A stretch of DNA of 64,000 nucleotides, from assembly GCA_008638375.1 (NCBI GenBank), contig CM018043.1:43537417-43601416 (forward strand). The letters are read 5' to 3'. Each line of letters opens with the position of its first letter. The first letter of the stretch is position 1. The notes below the pieces were generated by a model. The model was given only the letters and a program-made list of their open reading frames with translations, was not told where the DNA came from and made no database searches. Shown in pieces: positions 60,600 to 64,000 of this stretch. Source of the stretch: Nyssa sinensis. Lineage: Eukaryota; Streptophyta; Magnoliopsida; Cornales; Nyssaceae. Position numbers and translations under genes: made by a program.

Positions 60600-62537
60600 T
60601 GTAGGCACCAGCACCGAAAAAAATGGGAAAACATGCATCATCCTTTTATGGATTTAGAGGGATCCCGACTATCTGATTTTTCTAAAGGTGGGAAGGAATG
60701 CCTCTTATGAGAGATTAAGATTGATGAGTCGCTAGCTTGTTTTGGGCAAGAAACAAGCAAACTCATTACAGATATAAAGGAAAAAAATTAAAAGGAATGA
60801 AAAATAATTTACATTGCCTTGATTCCTAAATACATACTAAAGGATCGCTTGACATGGATCAAAATAAAGATATGGCACTGAAAAATAGAAACACCAGAGA
60901 AACGGGCTTGAGGGCTAAAGTATGGAATGGAAAAGTGTTAGGCACTAACTCTGCCTGATCTAAATGGATTAGCCTCGAATATTCACTTGCAATGTTATTT
61001 TGTTATGAGAAAACTGGAAAGAGAGATATGAGTTCGAAAAAAATAAATAATAAGGAATCTAACTTGAATAAATAAAATAAAACAAAAAAGACAAAAAAAG
61101 ATCTGACTCGGGCCCAAAGACTTCCTACGTATCCGTTTAGAAAATGGAATTAGAGTCACGTAGTTCTTCAGTTTACATTCTTTTATCAAGAGTGATAAAA
61201 GAGGCGAGATCAACCGGATCTAGAGAAAACTGTTAAGGGTTTAAGAGCATACATTATTCAGTCATGGTAGTTGGGCAACACTTCGGCTAGGAAAATCTGG
61301 ATCGAAGGCTTCAATTAGGCAGATCTCCAAATTGTTCTTCGGTTTGGAAAGCGTTGCTTCAGCTTGCTTCGTGAAGAGAGGCTATCACTTCAGCAAGGCT
61401 TCGGCCTCAGGAAAAGGAAAGTTCTTGTAGAAAGAACTCTAGAATTAAACTAAAAGCGTAAGGCTATGAAAATTGTCTTCCATTTGTGTCCCCTAAAATT
61501 GATGGCCTGGGAGCTCTATTTATAGGGAAATATAGAGATTTGATCTAAGGGTCTAAAATAAACCCTAAAATGGAGGGTTAGGATCATGTCTTGACTAATA
61601 ATTATCTAATTAAATAAATAAAAAATTAGATAAGAATGATTATCCTAACTAAGTGAATTAATAAATAATTATGACAATGCACAAACCAATAGAATTGGTG
61701 TCTACATGGAAGAGCTAATGAGATAAAAGAGAAATAAAATTTAATTGAAAAATAAACTCTAAAATAAAAATGTCTAGGTTCAGTGTATCTCCATTTAAGA
61801 AAATATTAAATAACTAGATTTATGAAAATTCTAAAAGTGGAAAGTCCTAATTAAACCTACATAGACTATTATCACTCAAGATTACCAAATATTTCCTAAT
61901 TCAGTGGAGAATCTCTAGATTGCCAGAAGACATGTGAAAATGCCAAATTATCCCTAATTCGTCACCAAATGATTAAAATTACCAAATTACCCCTAGAGGG
62001 GTAAAATGATATAAAAATTATAAAAATGCCCCTCAAGTGACTAGAAAGTCCTACTGAGGTTAGGATTATGCCAAAATTATCAAAATGCCCTTAGTGGGCA
62101 AAAGGTGCCAAAATTATCGAAACACTCCTCGTTGGGTAGAAGAATCCTAACGGGAGTGAGACTCTATTGGGAAGAGTCCTACTTAGACTGGAACTTTGTC
62201 AAGAGAGTCCTAACGGGAGTGGGACTCTATTGGAAAGAGTCCTACTTAGACTGGAACTTTGTCAAGAGAGTCCTAACGGGAGTGGTACTTTATCGAAAAG
62301 AGTCTTACTTTGACTGGGACTCTGTTAGGAGAGTCCTAATGAGAATAGGACTATCAGGAAGAGTCTTAATGGAACTAAGACTCTGGCAAGAGAGTCCTAA
62401 CGGGAATAGGATTCTGTTAGGAGGAGTCCTAATGAAAATAGGACTCTATCGGGAAGAGTCCTACTTAAAGTAGGTTTCTTGGCATAATTATCGAATTGCT
62501 ACTAGTTAATCAAGAGTCACAAAATGAGGTGTCTACA
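60600..62537 (-). repeat. Tat 5' LTR (right), 1938 bp
   Basis: Partner of 14105-15927. On the minus strand it starts TGTAGACACCTC and ends GGTGCCTACA. A TATA box CTATAAATAG (minus strand 61525-61516) fits the promoter; the left LTR has the decayed CTGTAAATAG. About 115 bp near 61185-61265, mostly absent from the left LTR, account for the length difference. The GAGTCCTAACGGGA minisatellite at 62110-62470 produces a repetitive + strand open frame that is not a gene. Confidence 0.9.
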
Positions 62538-62559
62538 CGACCCAATATCCAACATGGAG

Positions 62560-63661
62560 AATTTGGGGGCAAAATTATACAACTTAATGATGCTTCAAGC
62601 AAGTTAGCCTCTTTTGAATGAGGGAAAGTGAAAATTATGACAAGATGTTTGGAGATGATTAATTCCTCTGTGAACCTAGTATGTAATGGTAAGACTTACA
62701 CTATCAGTATAATGGAGGAACATGTAGTTAAAATAAATAATATCCAATCTACATGGATCTGTGGTCACATGAGAAACTCAAGATAAGATGTTTCATCTGA
62801 GAAGAGTTGCAAAGTCGAGAATGAAAGTGATGAGATGGCAGATGACGGGGATCTAGATTTTGACACGGATTCTTATAATTCGGTCTCTTTGGAGGAAGTT
62901 AGATCGATAATGGGTAATAAAGATCCCCCATTTCTTGTTACTTAAGCAGACAAATTGATGAGTTGCATTAATTCAAGAGATCATGTCGGCACATGCAATA
63001 TATCAATGAATGGTAGATTAGAAGTAAACTTTGGTGTATTAGAAGGATTTAATGTTGAGAAGTGATATTTCTTCGGGCCTAAAATCCTTTTAAGTCGGCC
63101 TCTAAGTTATTTCAATAGTCTATTTTTTGGACCCTACAACTTTATTGGATAGTTGTGAGCCCATGGAAAAGGTTTTAGATCAATATAATGGGGTTCAAAA
63201 TGAGGTTTTAGAGAGATCATATTAGTGTCAAGGGTTGGATCAGAACTAGGATGGTTTGGAAGAAAGATAAAATAGTGTCGACAAGTGAAAGAGTTGGAGA
63301 AATTGTGGTGGTAAAGAGAAAGAAGAAGGAAATGGCTAAAAAAGAATCAATCTATGTTGAAAATTACTGATGAGATAGGAGTCAGTTGGATCAATACAAA
63401 AGGATTTAATGTTAGAAGTCGTAAACAATAAAAAATTTTCTTTATAGTTATGATAACTCAATTTCCTTCTCTGTATCATCAGAATTGAGAGGGAACAGAC
63501 GAAAAATTTTAATGGATAAAGCTAAAGTAGCTTGGGTAGTTGGTAAAGCCTTTGGATTGGAGGATGGGAATAATGAAAAGGAAGTCATCAATAAGATTAT
63601 GGAATTGGAAGAGGATGATGAGATGAGACTCACTAAGGGGGAGGATAAGTGGCAAGCTTAA
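62560..63661 (+). pseudogene. LINE ORF1, C-terminal part
   Basis: It continues ORF1 from 2415 after the copia insertion. GKIIQLNDASSKLASFE, VKIMTRCLEMINSSVNLVCN and GKTYTISIMEEHVVKI match the stretch that follows the DUF4283 block in plant LINEs. An acidic segment (SDEMADDGDLDFDTDSYN) comes next. The end, AKVAWVVGKAFGLED with EVINKIMELEEDDEM, resembles the usual ORF1 C-terminus and closes at TAA 63659-63661. Stops and frame changes are frequent. A CCHC zinc knuckle was looked for and not found. Confidence 0.75.
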
Positions 63662-63685
63662 GCTTCCTTCCTATAGAAGGATTAA

Positions 63686-64000
63686 GGTTGAGAGTTTATC
63701 TTAGAACATTAGAGGTCTGGAAAGGCCAAAAAAAATGAGAAATTTAAAGCAAGTGATCAAAGAAAAGAAAGTAGATATGGTTTGATTCAAGAAACCAAAA
63801 AAGAGATAAAAATATTAGATTTTTCCATCCGATAGAAAATGATAGGCAGAGAAGAAACTTGTTGGGGGTCTTTATCAATCAATGGTGCTTCGATGGAGGA
63901 TCCGAAACTGATTATGCTGGAAGTAAAAAAGACATATTGACAATAGAGTTTTGATGATGTACATACTTGATGTAATCTAAGCATCAATACAAAAATTAGT
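63686..64000 (+). pseudogene. LINE ORF2, start of AP endonuclease, broken and cut by window edge
   Basis: The frame reads S-stop-NIRGLERPKKMRNLKQVI, matching the SWNIRGLGRPEKR start of LINE endonuclease domains with Trp replaced by TAG. After KKVDMV, one missing base near 63779 shifts the frame; the other frame continues LIQETKK, which holds the catalytic Glu. Beyond about 63850 the match fades, so another break may lie there. RT lies outside the window. Confidence 0.75.

Larger units (their letters stand above)
14105..62537 (-). mobile_element. Ty3/gypsy Tat/Ogre-lineage element, whole interrupted span
   Basis: The LTRs (14105-15927 and 60600-62537) have TG...CA ends and perfect 5-bp TSDs cgacc (14100-14104, 62538-62542) inside the copia LTR. 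On the minus strand the order is LTR, primer site, gag, protease, RT, RNase H, archaeal-type RNase H, integrase, two antisense extra genes, LTR. The extra archaeal-type RNase H and the antisense genes are Tat-lineage traits. Five insertions account for about 30.8 kb, leaving about 17.6 kb of element, in the usual range for large Tat/Ogre members. All coding segments carry stops or frameshifts. Confidence 0.9.
2421..62554 (-). mobile_element. Ty1/copia LTR element, whole interrupted span
   Basis: LTRs begin TG and end CA. The left copy is 2421-2871. The right copy starts at 13668 and is split by the Tat element at 14104, ending at 62554. Flanking TSD is gggag (2416-2420) against tggag (62555-62559), lying inside LINE ORF1. 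A tRNA-iMet-type primer site sits beside the right LTR on the minus strand, which sets orientation: 5' end at the right. Subtracting the Tat element and the internal solo LTR leaves about 7.3 kb, normal for copia. Coding content is almost completely decayed, so lineage within copia is not assigned. Confidence 0.8.

Noticed and set aside
62105..62473. 122-residue repetitive protein on the + strand
   Set aside because: It is the minisatellite of the Tat LTR read in frame; the equivalent array in the other LTR is not open.
1..64000. Host genes or prokaryotic systems
   Set aside because: Every recognisable protein segment belongs to a LINE, copia, gypsy or CACTA element; no operons, ribosome-binding sites or host exons were seen.

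Overview
The window is plant nuclear DNA, most likely from a large-genome eudicot. It is AT-rich, long ORFs are scarce, and every coding trace belongs to a plant transposable element. I see no host gene, no functional RNA gene and nothing prokaryotic. Species is not determinable from this sequence.

The window is one nested stack of mobile elements, and most boundaries can be read to the base from terminal motifs and target-site duplications (TSDs). The base layer is a decayed L1-type LINE on the + strand. ORF1 starts near 1105 and carries a 501-bp TAA-flanked MITE (1578-2078). A Ty1/copia element (minus strand, TSD gggag/tggag) splits ORF1, which resumes at 62560 and runs into the start of ORF2 at the window edge. 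The copia element occupies 2421-62554, though its own DNA is only about 7.3 kb. A 4.4-kb solo LTR sits in its interior (7898-12288, TSD acttg). A Ty3/gypsy Tat/Ogre-lineage element (minus strand, 14105-62537, TSD cgacc) is inserted in its right LTR. Removing the Tat element leaves a 449-bp LTR against 451 bp on the left.

The Tat element (about 17.6 kb of its own sequence in a 48.4-kb span) has LTRs at 14105-15927 and 60600-62537. It has a primer-binding site at 60580-60598 and degraded gag, protease, RT, RNase H, archaeal-type RNase H and integrase segments read right to left. Between integrase and the 3' LTR lie two + strand (antisense) extra genes: a plant-mobile-domain protein and a DUF7745-like protein. 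Five insertions interrupt it: a reverse-orientation LTR (19818-27488) that itself holds another LTR (22350-26516), solo LTRs at 34589-38671, 39056-43073 and 56476-59615, and an 11.9-kb CACTA transposon (43566-55440, TSD cct). The CACTA element has TNP2- and TNPA-like genes, GCGTCGCTAA subterminal repeats and a 161-bp tandem array. In gag and at the gag/protease junction, deleting a solo LTR plus one TSD copy restores the reading frame.

The least expected material is in the solo-LTR family. There are six related LTRs of about 3-4.4 kb (TGTCACGACC...TTACA) and no internal region. They carry degenerate tandem units, and in some copies two tRNA-like box A/box B modules, a 16-bp palindrome, or paired TGACGTCA sites just upstream of a TATA box. 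All protein-coding segments show stops or frameshifts, so the stack looks old and inactive, with the CACTA genes the best preserved.
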